A stretch of DNA of 64,000 nt from Antedon bifida (GCA_963402885.1 OY727099.1:19859001-19923000), one strand, 5' to 3'. Numbered from the stretch's first letter, positions 1-14,107 are shown. The notes: generated by a model from the sequence alone, not told the origin. Program-made: numbers and translations.

Positions 1-470
1 ATACATTAATCTTAAATGGACATACTGCTCATCTTTACACCTCTGAATTTAATGACGTAGTTGATGTGGGTTTTATTCATATTCTGAGGCATATGTGCTA
101 ATAATGGTCATTTGAATAATGTCATACTTGTATTACTGTATGCATTTGTCTCATTGTTCTTATCACTCCTACGCAAAAGCTTTTTTTTCCCAATGGATAT
201 TGTTCGGTCAATTGACCCCTACACCTGTTTAGGACCTTGAATTTCAATAAAGTTTAATCTGGAATCACGACAAATGTCTTTTACAGGTGTAAGTGTAGTT
301 CTTCTATAAGGACATCTAAAAATAAGTTGCAATGATGTCTCACTAGAATCGCTTTTTATGTTTATCTTGCCCACAAAAGAAATGTCTGTAATGTGATGAC
401 AAATACAATACGTATGCTAATACAATATAATATGTACACTATATTGAATAGTGGCATATTAGCTTTGTGG

Positions 471-880
471 TTTAACATGCTTGCTTAAAACAGATTATCT
501 GAGTGATGTGTTCGAAACCTAGCCCCTGTACAATGATTTTGTTTTTGGGATGTTTTTTAGAAGAAGAAAAAGATGTTCCCTTAATAAGGATTTTCCCCTG
601 AATTGGGTGTCTCAAACAAACAAAAAATTTTCAGTTTTGTGTTCATTTGATTCAACATGCTTGCTTAATCAAATTCTCTGAGTGATGAGCCAAGTACAAT
701 GATTTTGGTTATTGGCTTTTTTTTGAGAAAAAAGGGGAAAAGTGTCCCCTTACTAAGGGTTTTTTTTTATTCAATATATTACACAGACCACACACACACA
801 CACCATAAGGGTTGTCCCCTGAATGGTGTGTCTGAAACAATAGTTCTATTGTCAGTTTTGAGTTCATTTGATTCAAGACT
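471..880. repeat. two tandem degenerate copies of a ~180-200 bp tRNA-like repeat
   Basis: The block beginning TTTAACATGCTTGCTTA at about 471 recurs from about 650 as TTCAACATGCTTGCTTA. In both copies it is followed by a CTGAGTGATG stretch, GTACAATGATTTTG, a purine-rich run, TCCCCTGAAT and TTCATTTGATTCAA. In the first copy GTGTTCGAAACC resembles a pol III B box, so the unit may be tRNA-derived. Copies are diverged. Confidence 0.5.
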
Positions 881-1057
881 TTTTAACATGTCTGGCATGA
901 TTAGTAGGTTTAAACCACAGGATTTCTGAGGATTATAAGATCACTTCAAATGACACTTGTTTACCATATCTATCCTTTGTGTAGAACAGATTAATAGTTT
1001 ACTTACTGTATTATATTGTTTTTATCGTTTATTAACCTTTCATAAAGGAAATGTTGA

Positions 1058-1320
1058 TTACAGTAGAACTCCTATTAAGAGGACACCTTCTGGGCCCAAC
1101 AAAGTATCCCTTAAAAGAATTGGCGGGGATGAATAGCCACAAGAAATAAAGTATAATAATAAATAAATAAATAAAGTTTTCGCAAAAGAGGGAACAATCT
1201 CTGTTCAGCCACTGGGTTGTCAAAGGCCTCTGTGAAAAAGTGGTTAGGTTGAAACCTTACCAACCATACTGGTGGCTACAGCCCTGATGGGTGTCCCCTG
1301 AATGTGTGTCCCCTGAATAG
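1058..1320. mobile_element. MITE-like repeat of the CAGTAGAAC/GTGTCC family
   Basis: The left end reads ACAGTAGAACTCCTATTAAG and the interior carries several GTGTCCCCTGAAT segments. Related sequence with TACAGTAG... and ...TTCTACTGTA ends occurs at 15218-15696, 27262-27350 and 44097-44232. The right boundary here is uncertain. Confidence 0.4.
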
Positions 1321-1611
1321 GAATTGACCATCGAAACATATAGTTCCTGTGTTCATTTCATGGGAAAATATACCTTCTATAAAGGGTCTCCCCAAAGCAT
1401 GATAAATTATTATTATTTTATTATGCATCCTGTAATTGGCGCTCGCTGTTGGATTTGTATGAACAAAAAAATCTTTATCTTGCATGTGCCCTGTCTTCAT
1501 ATAATGATATATCGTCGGACAGGCAATGATAATTTGATTTTCTTCTCATGCTGTATTTTATCTTTAAACACTGCTCTTTATTGGTCAACGTTAAATTACT
1601 TACTGTTTCAG

Positions 1612-4600
1612 ATTGATTCGTTATTTGAAGAACAGAAATCGGCAGCTGAAAACCCAACAGCACGGTAAGGGTTGTATGAAATCGATAGATGGCGCTGTTG
1701 TAAATCTTACTAAAAGTTTTTAATTTGGATAAAATATTTATTTTCTTACAGAAATGAAATTAGTTCACAAAAAAATCGATGGAAAAGTGAAGGAGATGAA
1801 CCGTTACCTAGACCAAAGGTATTTTGAAAACATTTTTTCGATTTTATAGTTTTTTATTGTGAATTTGTTTTTTTAATGAATTGTATTGTGATTTTTATTC
1901 GTAAAGATTTTAGGGAGTTAATCTTACACAGCTATTTAGTTTTCTTTTTTTGTCTTGGTTGTTTTAGGCGTAGGAAACGTTCTTCCATATTTTTTTTTAT
2001 GTTTTCTTTTATCATAAGTCCTAACAAAACCCCTGATTTTTTCTATTGTTTTTATTTTCAGAAAAAGAAAAAAACTAAACAATTTATTGCGTCAACTTCA
2101 GAAAATGTTGAGATGGTGTCCAGTAGACCATTGAATTCACCAGTAAGTGAAATAAAGTGTTTTTTTTTTCATTTATTGACCATTTTATGTTTTGATTTGA
2201 AGAAAATTAGTTTAATTTTGGCATGTTTTTTTTTCCCAAATTTCAATTTTCTTAGTTTACATTCCATTTAATTGATGACATAATTTTGACATCATTAACC
2301 GTTTTTCGTTGCGCAAGAATACAGTGTGTTTATGTGTTTATGATAATTTAAAATTAGTGGAGCAAAGAGTCCATTTACATTGCTCTAGTTCCTATCATTC
2401 ATTTATTGGACACTTTAATATTTACTTTTCAGTTTGGATATTTCTCTGTCGACAGAATTGCATATTTCATTGTTTTACATAATTCTGATAATGTATTTGT
2501 GAGTGAAGTTTGATTGAACCCAAACCCTGGGATTGGGAGGCACAGAACTATAATTACTTTAATTTTAAAATCCCTGTCTAAAAGTTTAGTCTTATGATAA
2601 AGTTTGTCAATACTATAATTCATTTTCACCCTTGATTATAATTATTATGTGTTAATGTTAAATTAAAAAACAAAAATTAATTGTTTTCAAACACAGCAGA
2701 AAAAATGACAAAATCTCAATAAGTCAAAGATACAGAAATACATTTTTTCAAAAAAACCTGACATTTATAGATATAGTTTTGGGTTTTCCCCAGTTGCAAT
2801 TAAACACCTTTGTTATTATGTTCATTAAACTGATTAAATAATAATTATACAACATCAACTTTTAGTCACCCACATACAAAATGTGAAAATAATAGCAGAG
2901 GAGAATGTTTTAATCAAAATCACTTAATGTAAATTACATGTATGTTTTTATACATTACGAAATGCCATTTACATTACATCTACAACACAAACCCTTAACA
3001 AGGGGGAGGGCGCTATGACGATGTTTTCTCCTATGTGGTCAAAAGAACCTCCTTATATAAATCCTTGCTACTACGGGTTTGCAATCGTCTTCTGGACCTA
3101 ACGTTACTTTATTTCCTGTAAACATCTTGTACCACTAGCATTACTTTTTTTTAAAACTTTAGTTATAGAGGGTGACCCAAACCAGCAGATCCTGACAATC
3201 AAGGGGCCCTCATGATGAGTTATAATAAGTGTCTGTGTGTGACAGTGGCTGTGTATAATATACTAGTACACTATACTAAAGACATCAATATATTGACTAG
3301 ATATTATTATCATATTACTTATTTATTTCCTATGCAAACATTTAAACACAATACGATACTGTTTTAACTCATCTCGTTTTAAATTTAGTACCCTAACAGA
3401 AAAATTAGTAAACAATTTGGATCCTTAGAATTTAACTCACAACTGTCCCCTATGAACTTGTTCACCTTTGCACAAACTGGGTTACACTCTGGTGTTACTA
3501 TATACAAAATAGTTATTATTATGAATGTCCAGCACAGTGACTAGCCATTTTAGACCCACCTCCTGTATTCTTAGTGGACTTCTAGGGACCTTAAACTTCC
3601 CATATAACTTCCTCCTACTAGTGATATCACAGGCGACAGACTTCTTCCTTCAATGGCATTATTGTGTCAATTTCCTCACCCCTGTCTTAACAAGTCGTAA
3701 AAAATTGAAATAATGTTATTGTAATTTATTTTACGTTTTTTTTTTGATGAATTATTACAGGTCATTAATTAGATTTGTGAAAAAAATCAAAACGTATAAT
3801 AATAACTTTATTGACAAACACTTTTGGATAAGTGACAACACACTCATTAGTTGTGCAGTCAACTTAAACTACATACAAATTAAAAAACGTTATAAACTAA
3901 ACAATTAGGAAAATTAAAAATTATTATTTCAATACGAGAATATGAAAATTACCGTATAGAATTGATTAAAAGTTAAATCATATTCAAATGTTTTATTATA
4001 TATATTATATACTATTGTGTTTCATTATTTACAGCCTTCTCTATAAAATTAGATAGAAAAAAAGGTAGGATTTTGACAACGTTAAGTGTGAGCTGCAATA
4101 TAATTGTGATTGAAAATGTTATGTCAAAATGTTCGCACATAATCTATGTACAGTACTATAGCATCAAGCACTTTTTTGTCTGTAGTACTATTTAGTTATA
4201 ATTCAACTTTTGTATGTAACTATAGATACATTGATTTGCATAGAAAAAAATATATGTTTGTGTCTGAAAGGAAACATTTCTTTTAATGCTGCTAAACCTA
4301 ATTTAAATAATTTAGGCGGCCAAAGCAGCAGAACACAGTAACAGTTGGCCATATCGGCACAGGTTCAAGGCACTCCCCTATCATATGTTCTGGAGGTAGA
4401 ACAAGGGATTGAAATTAGAGGCCCATGTACACATCTGGCTTGTGTGCATTTAAAAATAACCCAGTGCATCCTAGGCTACCCCTGTGTTTTGGCAAAACAC
4501 AGCCCCCATTGAAATGAAATCTTGCTTGAAATGAAATACTGTATGTATCCACAATGCTCCAAAAGCTTTAGGTTTATTTTTTAGCAATAAATATCCCTCT

Positions 4601-7600
4601 TTTGCATTCAATAAACTTTTTTTATTATGGCTTTATTATAATGTTTATAGTAAATATTTATCTATTATCATGTCTAAATTTTTTTTTTTTCTAATATAAT
4701 ATTGTACATTTCTGTGGCATTTATTTGTTTATAATAATTAACATTTCTTTTATATAAGTTATTTGAGGTTTTTTATTTAAAATATCTGCTTGATAGTATA
4801 CTATATATTTCACCAAAATTTGCTATATACTATAATAAGTAAATAAAAACCTTTTTCTAAATGTGTTACTTTTTTTTCTATAGATTTTTATACCACGTTC
4901 AAGTAGTAACTACCCACCATATGATCAACATTACAAGCATCAAACAAAGCACAGAAGTCAACCTATGATACAAGAACCACTTTTACAACGTTCTGATGCC
5001 AACAGTGTCTTCGCAGTTCCTTCAATTCCTAGCGCTTACTATCAGGTAAAATATTTTGTTTTATAACGTACTGCTTGTCATTCATTTATTTTAGATATCT
5101 ATCCAAAAAAAAACATGAACAAATATGGTGCTTAGTTAATTAATACTATTATGGTTTGATTATTTAGGATTATTCGATTGAAGGAGAAATCACCTAAAAC
5201 GAATCAATCACTTGATGCAACACAATGCTTTTACTTATTCACTTTACCTTGCTAACATACTTTTAAAACCTGGTTTAGTAATTTACTAATTAATTTTTGC
5301 AATCGGTAGCGTGTGTTTGTTTGTTTCTTTGTTAGCAGGATTACTCAAAAAGTAATTACAAGATCTTTACCAAAATGAATAGACAGATAGATATGTGGTC
5401 AAGGACCATTCCATTAAATTTTGGGACCACAGTCCCAATTCTGGACCACTTTTTAGTATACTTTTTCAGACCTGCTAGTGTTAAAAGATAGGACAACATT
5501 TTTCAAAAGCCGGCAAGCAGTCTTAAAGTAACAAGTAAACTGAAATTGCATTTTCTCGAGAACTACTTGTACAAGAGGCAGGAGTTATAATTTGTGATTT
5601 GTAATTTTAAAGCATAATTTGATTTAATGTGCATGTTTTTTGATGCAAGTAGTTTAAAAAACCTATTTCTTTTCAAATTCACTCGTTTGATTTTCGCGTT
5701 GCTGTTCTATTGTTAGTCAACTGAAGCTATTGTTAATTGAAAGGCTTGTTTATACATAACCATTACACCAAACTCGCATACACATGCTTGTAGTGAAATT
5801 AGCCTAAATCACAAACAGCAATAAGACACACACAAATATATATATCTTTTGTAGGAGAATTTTACAGTAGGCGGAGGTATGCACTCTCGGAGTGGCTTTC
5901 TAGTTATAAAATGTATCCATTTCTTTCATGAAACTATAGTATTCACTTTTTTCTAAAGCTCTGTCTACACTATCAAACTTTATGTGACAACAAAATGTGA
6001 TTTACCCACATATGGATTTGATGATGTTATATCACTAACATATTTGGGCATATCACTATCACACTTTTTTTGTCACATAACATTTGATAGTGTAGACAGA
6101 GCTTTAGATGGATTATTTCATTCATTAATTTCCTGTGCTTTGTCTTCATATTTTCATTTCATATATTTGTTCGACATCATGTCCTGGGACACCAAAAGCA
6201 ACAGTCTGGGGCCACAGAAGAACTTTTCTACATAAAATTATTTATATTATTTTGTACAATATGTAATTACAGATTTTATATCTTTTTTTTTTTTTCTAGC
6301 ATGTTGAAGATGAAGAATTTCCAACCAGAACTGAAGCCATACAAAGAAAATGGCATAAAGAACGGCAACGCCTTAATAAAATGTTAGATGAAGTGTTTGC
6401 AATTAGTACCATGGTCCAAGAATATCCAAACCACACTTATGATTCCCAACAATATAATGAGCCACCATATTCAACTGTTATGTACAGCCCACAGTCCTTT
6501 CAGGGAGGGTATCCGGAGCTGTATGACGGTAGTAGATACGAATCAGATCAAGTGCCATCTCAGCCCAACACGAAAGTAAGGGAAAGAATGCGAAATACAG
6601 AAAGTTACCCTTTTGAAATTGAGAGTAGGAACATGCCAAGTAATAACAGAATTAACGTTGAAATGAATGGTTATGAGGAAGTACAACGCGAACTTGATGT
6701 AAGATTGAAAGAACTCGGACAAGCGAACACACTTGTGTACGATAAAAAGCCTAAACAGGGGAGGTCAAATAGGAAAGTAAGTCCGAGTAGTGAAGAAGAA
6801 TCAAAAAGTCAAAAGGAAAAGAATGGCATACCAGATCAGAAATTGACACAAACTGATAAATATGGATCAGAATCTGTTGAAGTTAGAAAAAATGACAAAA
6901 AGGAACCAGTACCAGGGAGATCAAATAGAAAAATAAATCCAAGCAGTGATGAAGGATCGACAAATTCTGTTGAAGCTTGGAAAAATACTTCAGAACATGA
7001 CTCACCAGAGAAGAAACTAGCAGAAGTTAATGAACTTGATGACCTTAAGGAAAAGAACAAAGAACTCCAAAGGCAGCTTGAACAACAGCAGCGTACAAAT
7101 GTAGAAAAGACATTGGCAGAAATTGGACAGAGTGCTAAGTTAGGTTCTGGTGAACCAAGCATCAGTGCATCTGCTGCTCGGCAGTCTGAATCACAAGAGA
7201 AGCAAGTTGCATCTGAATTGTCTGCCTTGGGAAGATTAAGAAAAACAATTGAGGAATGGTCTACTAAAGATACTCCACAGGTTTGTTGTCATTTGATAAT
7301 TATCTATAAGAAAGTATTGTTATTCTTGAAACTCTATTAAAACATGATTTCAAGGCGAGAGGTTAAAAACAGACGATGCAAAGATTCTTTAAATATAATT
7401 ATTAATATAAAATATGACGATTTGTGCTGGGGAATTGGTGTGGGTGGTGGCCCTGAATTTATAGACATAGAAAGGGAGGGCGCACTAGGGGAGCCTGCTT
7501 TCCCCTCTTGACATATACATTTAAATTATAAATTACTTATCTATTTTTGACAGACTATTAATATTAAATGTTAACACTCTCCATTTAAAATATTCTGTGA

Positions 7601-10600
7601 TCTGCCCCTGATGGACATTTTTTGCTGACATCATACATATTGAGCTGTCCTCTGTAACAGTGTGCCCTATTGGCTTTTGAACCCTGCATTGGATTGACAT
7701 TTGATTTAGTAGACAAATCTTACTCTCGGTTTTAACTCCAAGACCTTCCTATGGGGACATTAAGATGTCACAAATCATTATTAATATCTGCTAGTGACAT
7801 ATTTTACCTGTTAGGAATTACACCCGACTACAAAATTTCCAACAACTTAAAATTTTATAATTATTTTATGTCTTAATTGAATGGCAAATTACGTCTAAAA
7901 ATAATACATTGATATTTGGAGGTTATGGATTCATGCATTTTACTTGGTTTTTTAGTGTAATGGGACTTGCCTTCTAATCATTTTTATCACATTAACTCAA
8001 TATTACTGTAGATAAATACGCAATAATTATTCCCTCGTTAAAACACTGTCTGGTTGATTTGTTACTAAAGATTACATTTATTAACCATGTTCTGAAGAAC
8101 ATGTTAAAGTATTGTACTTTATCATGTACTAACCAGAAATTCTTCCATTTTTCAATGGGTCAAGAATTTCTGGTTAGTCAATGATATGGTAGGTACAATA
8201 CTTGTTCATAACTTATTTATAATGCAAACATTTGTGTGTACAGCTATTTCCAAAAAATCAATGCACTATTTATAGTGTGAGCATGCTCCATGGTGTGAGA
8301 AACATCAGAAACTCCCAATCATTGTCTTTGTAGTTTCTGTGCCGCTAAATGCCCAAAAGAAATCAATGTTTTAATATGATGTGAAAAGGCTACATATAGC
8401 AATGAATTTAAATACCATATTACTTTGTCTAGACACTATGTACCTTATTCTGAACAGGAAAAATGGAAATCTCTACCATATGAGACATATCCCATCTTGG
8501 CTTGTCCTATGTATTATTATTATACATTTATTTATTTACTGTATATATTATTATTTTTTTTCTTCTTCATTTTGATATTGTGGTCTAATGCATTGCTGTT
8601 CCTTTGTACCATAGCTTGTAGCTCATTTTGATCTCCCTCCACACTTCTTTGCATTCTATCATTATTACTCTGTATTCAATGTTAACTTAAGTGTGGAGAA
8701 ACCAAATAAACAAACAATACAAATAATGAAGGTTTATGAGTTGGATGGTGAGAATATTTCATTAGTTTAAAAATTGACTGCTCTATTTTTAATGAGGCGG
8801 AGCTAAGTTGAAAATAGAGCAGTCAATTTTTAATTAAATGGAATATTCTCTCCAACGAATAGAAAACATTCATTATTTGTTTTATAACACACCTACTTTT
8901 ATTCAATTTATCCATCATAAATCATTTAACGAATGCTAGGCCATTCAAAAAGGCAGTGCTCCAATTTTAGACGCGAAGTAGAACAATTATAAACAGCGCA
9001 CACAACAAGTTGATTTTCAAGGGCACAGAATTCTCAAAATGTTTACAGAAACCTGAACGTGCATTAGAACGTTTTAATTATCACATCACTTTTTCGTTAG
9101 ACAGGACTATACAAATGATACATGATGTGTAATCAACCAATCGAATTGCAAGATGTGTTATCAGTTGTGTTATAATTAAAATAATATCTGAAATAAAGAC
9201 GCATGTGTATCAAATGCATGCAAGTCTATTTGTTTATATATTAAACTTTGGCTGTATGCCATTGTGAGATATCCATTTGGTGTCTAACCCAGTACGTCAT
9301 TCTTCCCAAGACAGTGTGTAGATATTTATATTTACCATTACTCATCTTTGAAGACAATACAAATATAAAAACAATGGTAGACATGATTCATGCTTGTTTT
9401 CTTGCCAAGTTTGTTTATCCTTGTGAGATTGTTTTGTTCTTTTTTTTTTTTCATATGCATCCAACAGCGAGTAACTCGCCAATACAGGATGGATAAACTA
9501 TATCTAATTTATCATACTTATAAACGAAGTCTCATTTGAGGCTAGATTGGAGTTGAAAGTTACAACCCTGCACTAGATCAGCATTGAACCTTGGACCTTG
9601 GGATTGGAAGGCAAGCTCATTAACCACCAAGCTGCAGCTCCACTACAGCTTTATTTCAAAAATTAAAGATGTACTGTATTGTCCCCCAAAAACATGAAAA
9701 ATTAAGATTAATAATAAAATCAAACTTTCAATAGGCCATTTTTACAGTTTTAATAAAGTTATTCACTTCTGTAGAAAAAAAAACAAACAAAAATAATAAT
9801 TTTACTTAGAAAAAGACAAAATAAACAGTTAAGGTTAACAAAAAACTCATTAATTTATTTTATTATTATTAATTTAGTTATTACTATTTTTTGCCTTAAA
9901 TTACAGTTTATTTGGTAAATACATTTGTTTTCCATCCAATTTTTGGTCAAAGTAAACTATTACAATTTTGTGTAATAAGTTTTTCAGGGATAATCTTAAA
10001 ACAATATTGATTTTAGATTTTACAGCTATATTTTAAATTCATTCTGCAAGTGGTCATTCCTCAATCAAAATAAATAAATAAATAAATACTACATGACAAT
10101 GTTGAAGGAGAGAAATATTTGCTCTTTATTGGCATTATTTAATAGTAGTTATAAATTAAAAAGGTTGGTGTTCAATTTTGTTAAACCAACAAAGCTACAA
10201 GATAAGTTCAAACAAATTGATTTTCAAACCTGAGAAAGAACATACAGATAATAAAAAAATGGTAGTCTTATATAGCGCCTAATACAATGTTTCTAAAGCG
10301 CTTTACAAACAAACATGATCCATAAACCACTTATATTTTTTTTTTTTTTTTTTTAAAGGGAAATAACATTTCTCACTTGTCATAGAAAATGCAGAATATA
10401 AAAATTCATATGTTTAAAAATAGCCACAAATGTTAAACCAAAACATTTTTTTCAATTTTATGTTTTTCTAAAAAAATACATACTATTGCATGACCACCTG
10501 CAGATATTTGAATCACCACCACTCAAATTGGCACATGATCAAGATTTAAAATCTCTCATTGATTCATTCCTCCTACTGCTATATTAAACTAATGTATGTT

Positions 10601-13600
10601 GTATGTTATTTAACATTCAGGCTTTTTTTATTCCAAGTATAATTGTATTTTTATAGTATAACATGTGTGATATTGTTTCCCAGGTATGTAGAAAAGGATT
10701 AAGATATTGTCATCTTGTGAAGATTTTGTCTTAAATAGTCACTGTACTAAAGTTGATCTGGATTAGTTTCAACTTTAACCCATTGTATCTTCCAAGACTT
10801 TCTCACAATGTCAAGTACCTAATAATAGAATATGTTAATTCAATTAGATTCACCGTGTGTTTATTATATGTCGATACGTATCCTGATATAAGGAATAATA
10901 TAATAACTCTACAATCTGATTGGAACACTCGTTCAATTGGTCAGTTTTTCCGCAGTTTCATCGGCGATAATGGTATAATTTATTTCTGAAGTTTGCTTTT
11001 TATTTAACAATTCAGATGAACACAAGGTTGAATAAGTGCACCAAGTACTTCCTACCTCTTCTTAACTATAATTCCAAAACTTCCTTTTGCTGTGCATTTA
11101 CCCTTAAAGATGGGACATTATATTATCCCAAACGGCACACATTGTCCTTCACTATACCAGATGTGCTCTATTCACGACAATTTTGTTTCAACTACAAAAC
11201 AATATTTAAAATATGTATTTATTTACATTTCCTTGATAAAAACACCCGTGTATTACTGATTATTATGCATTTATATATTGGCCACCTGTGATTGTCTCAC
11301 TATATCATATTTTACACACATCATGATTTTTGAGGTACCACATTGATTAAATAAAAAATGATTCCTAATTTACCATTCAGCAAATACACTCAGTCATTAG
11401 GTATTTGGTACTACTATGCTATACATGCTAGTCACTATGATTACCTATATAATAATACTATCTAGATAAATAAAGTCAATAATATAGGCTTTTTAGAGTT
11501 CTCCTTTTAAATAATCAAAACAATCAAAACTAAACCCGAAACCAGCTGTGAATACTGCCACCACACTGACTAGTTCTGGGATAATCAACATGATGATTGT
11601 GGAAACTCATAAAAATGAAGATGAAGAATAAACTATTACAATTTGTTTATATTCCCAAAACTGTTCTCCCCCATTTGTTGTTTGCCGTAAATTCTGAAAT
11701 ATTATTGGTGAATTTTCTCAACACTGCACCAATCAATCCAACAATAGTTTTATCGCCAGATCGACCTCTTGGGAAAGTTGTGATAGACTAAACGATACTA
11801 CACGCCCTAATATTGCACCACTTCAGTAGCAAACAGGCCAAGGACGACGTTAACTAGACAACCAATTGCCCTTTTACATCATCAGTACAAAACTCAATTA
11901 TTAAAAATTAGTTTTATGCCATAATCTGTAACTTCGTAGCAGTTTTAGAGCCAAGGGACCTTAGTTGGATCCTTATTGGAATTTTTTTCTCATGTCTCTA
12001 ATTATTTTTATGGTTCAGTTGTTGTCGGTTGTTGTCTTTTGTACAAATTAAAAATTGTAAAAAATAATGATAATGATTGTAAAGCAAATGGTAACAAGAT
12101 GTAAAGTTTAATAGAATACAAGATGTCCCGTTATTAGAGATTTCTTCTGGATAGTGGTTGACCAGTTTTAAACATATATTTCCCATTGAAGGAGTTATGC
12201 TGTATACTAAAAATGTGAGTGTCCACTTGCAGGATATAACTAAATTATGTTGAATATAATGGTTTCATTTTTTTTCTCATTTAAATAATACCATCAAGGT
12301 ATCATGTCATTTAATTATCTCTAATTGCTATTGTAGTTAGTAAATTAATTCGATTCTAAATATGGTTTTATACAAATGATTTTTTTTCCATGATCTTTCT
12401 AATGTTTGGGGTCAAAAGGTTAAGTCTGAAAGCAGTAGATAATTAGATATATTTGACCCTCCGATTGAGGAAATCATAGTTGTATAGCCACTGCATTAAA
12501 AGGAAGGAATTGTCTTAACATGTGAATTTCACGTGTAAATATAAATATAAGGTTAATGTTCTTTTGCTATTGGTTCTGTGACTTCAATGGGGTTTCCTTT
12601 ACTATTACGCTATCCAATTATACGTGGCACAGTTGGGATCTATGAACACCTAGTAAATATAATAAATCAAAGATATTAATTATTAAGTGGCATGCCATCT
12701 GATTTGTAATAATGATAATAATAATCTGGATTTATGAAATGCTTAATGTTGTAAAACCTTGTACATAGACCAATACAATTATTATATTATAATACAGTAG
12801 CACTAACTAAAATATTGTTACTCTATCTACTCCTAAACCACATGACTGATACTTATGTTGTTCAAGCATGTACACTTCTCAAATGCTATTTATCCATTTG
12901 GCTATGTTTAGTTTATTAGAAAAATATTTTTAGACCAATTTCTTGCGACGTCCGAATGCAGCGTACAATCTGCCACAGTCATCATGACTTCACTAATAAT
13001 GGTGCCAGTCAAGTCCAAATCAAAGAGGCTTTGAAGAGATATACTCTTACACTTGCGTTTGGCAATAGGCTGTTGAAATCCAAAGGTTTCACAGTTTTGC
13101 TTCCCCCGTATTACAAACCTTCAAGAGCATTAGGATCTAATCATTTGCTTAAAATACCTAAATTTAAAACTCAAAGATACAGGATGTCACCCATACCCAC
13201 TTTAGTGCAATTTTTAAATAAACTTTATAGTTAAATTGTATATATTAAAGCATTATTCTGAAATTGGATTTTAGGTAAAAATAATAAAAAGAATTAATTT
13301 TATATAAGCTTAATTAACTACCTTTCTGTGCAATAGGATCTCATAATTGTCTATATTTTTTGGTATTTTTATTTGGTTTTTGTTATTACTTAATATTTTA
13401 TTGATTTTCCAGCCCATAATGTTTTGTATTTTTAATATGTACATACAATGCTTTTAGCTTTTGTTGTTTTTTGTATTATATTTTTATACCAAAATAAAAA
13501 TAAAAAAAGTACATTTGTGAATGCTAAAAAATAATAGAGGGTGGATGTCCTTATTGTTGGTACCCTTTACTTCATTTAATTCCTAAAGAAAATCATTCTT

Positions 13601-14107
13601 TTTTTTGTAGAAGGCAAGCATACCCTTAGATCAACAGGAAAAAGTAGAAAGAAAAGACACTAAAAATATCAGTCAGGAAGAAGCACAATTGTCACCTGTC
13701 ATGGGGTCAAAGGGCACAGTTTTAGAAGAAAATCAACAAAAGTCAGATACAGGTAAAACATTTATTTTATGTTTATTGCAACTCCCAAAAATGGAGTTTT
13801 TAAACTATATTAATTTACGTCATTATTGATTTTTGTTAAATCTTTCTTGATTGAATCTTTCTAGGTATGTATTCTGCCTAGATATCAACGGACCGATTTT
13901 TAATTTCTAAAATTTATTATTGAAATTAAATTCTTAGATGGAACTGGTGATCAGGGATCAATGGCAAGCCTCGTTCCTGGACAGGTATCAACTGAAGATG
14001 AAAAACCTACAAAGAAAGAGAAGGAAAAGAATGAGAAGGAATCAGATGTGGAAGAAGATTCAGCTCTATCAAAGTTGTGGAACTTTGTTAGTTCTCCGTT
14101 TGATTAA
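1612..14107 (+). CDS. 3' part of a large charged coiled-coil protein gene, function not recognised
   Basis: Seven exons join in frame: 1612-1664, 1752-1818, 2062-2142, 4884-5045, 6300-7280, 13611-13752 and 13938-14107 (stop TAA 14105-14107). Each is bounded by AG/GT and the phases agree (2, 0, 0, 0, 0, 1). They give 551 residues; the gene must start upstream, because exon 1612 opens after a good acceptor and I see no start exon before it. The protein is hydrophilic. A KKKKTK basic stretch is followed by Ser/Pro/Tyr-rich sequence, then in the 981-base exon a helix with WHKERQRLNKMLDEVF. Two copies of a GRSNRK(V/I)xPSS(E/D)E motif follow, then a Glu/Lys/Gln-rich coiled coil (LKEKNKELQRQLEQQQ). 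It ends in SKLWNFVSSPFD. No membrane segment or catalytic motif is visible. A cytoskeletal or centrosomal/ciliary role would fit the composition, but I cannot name a family. The ATG at 6381 lies inside an exon and is not the start. Confidence 0.85.
5956..6104. mobile_element. TA-flanked MITE, family A (AAGCTCTGTCTACACTATCA)
   Basis: Terminal inverted repeats start AAGCTCTGTCTACACTATCA and the element is flanked by TA on both sides, as expected for Tc1/mariner-type insertion. The interior has the family's CATATGGA/GATGATGT/CATATTTGGGCA core. It lies in the intron before exon 6300. No protein is encoded. Confidence 0.85.
8090..8210. repeat. hairpin-forming inverted repeat
   Basis: Outer arms (about 8099-8118 and 8193-8207) contain GTATTGTAC-type sequence and its complement. 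Inner arms ACTAACCAGAAATTCTT (8128-8144) and AAGAATTTCTGGTTAGT (8162-8178) are perfect complements around an 18-base loop. It is probably a small MITE. Confidence 0.6.
8720..8882. repeat. long hairpin MITE-like element
   Basis: Inner arms at 8769-8790 and 8811-8832 (AAAATTGACTGCTCTATTTT and its complement) are essentially perfect around a 20-base GC-richer loop. Outer sequence CAAATAATGAA (8720) is mirrored by TTCATTATTTG (8872-8882). Confidence 0.65.
9575..9652 (-). mobile_element. tRNA-derived SINE head
   Basis: Read on the minus strand, GCTTGGTGGTTAATGAGC resembles an A box and GGTTCAATGC (complement of 9581-9590) resembles a B box at normal spacing. The cloverleaf is imperfect, so I read it as a SINE rather than a functional tRNA. 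Confidence 0.5.
9666..9830. mobile_element. truncated copy of MITE family B (AAGATGTATTGTCCC)
   Basis: After a TA, the sequence AAGATGTACTGTATTGTCCC begins a region that matches the complement of the right half of the 35426-35774 element, including the AATAAAGT..TTCACTTC stretch. The other end is missing. The 9830 limit is approximate. Confidence 0.6.
12956..13234 (+). pseudogene. C-terminal remnant of a LINE-type (non-LTR) retrotransposon polyprotein
   Basis: A 92-residue open frame ends at 13234. Its tail contains LLPPYYKPSRALGSNHLLKI, then KTQRYRMSPIPTLVQFLN. A basic T-x-R-Y/F-x-x-S-x-I-P-x-x-x-x-x-LN ending is typical of the last residues of CR1/L2-like and related non-LTR retrotransposon polyproteins. 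No reverse transcriptase or endonuclease domain is readable upstream, so this looks like a 5'-truncated copy inside the intron of the coiled-coil gene. Family assignment rests on this tail alone. Confidence 0.5.

Larger units (their letters stand above)
7281..13610 (+). other. 6.3 kb intron rich in repeats
   Basis: This is the intron between the large exon 6300-7280 and exon 13611-13752. It holds two hairpin elements (about 8090-8210 and 8720-8882), a tRNA-like SINE head on the minus strand (9575-9652), a truncated copy of the AAGATGTATTGTCCC element (from 9666) and a LINE tail (12956-13234). I see no additional exon with flanking splice sites and coding bias in it. Confidence 0.7.

Noticed and set aside
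6836..7162. Minus-strand frame of 108 codons
   Set aside because: It is the antisense shadow of the coiled-coil exon, with no splice or domain support.
6381..7340. A 319-codon gene starting at ATG 6381
   Set aside because: Coding extends upstream of this ATG to the acceptor at 6299 and stops being coding at the donor after 7280. It is an internal exon.
10753..11291. Plus-strand frames of 78 and 91 codons as remnants of a reverse transcriptase upstream of the LINE tail
   Set aside because: I can find no YADD-type or other RT motif in any frame here, so I do not extend the LINE remnant to this region.
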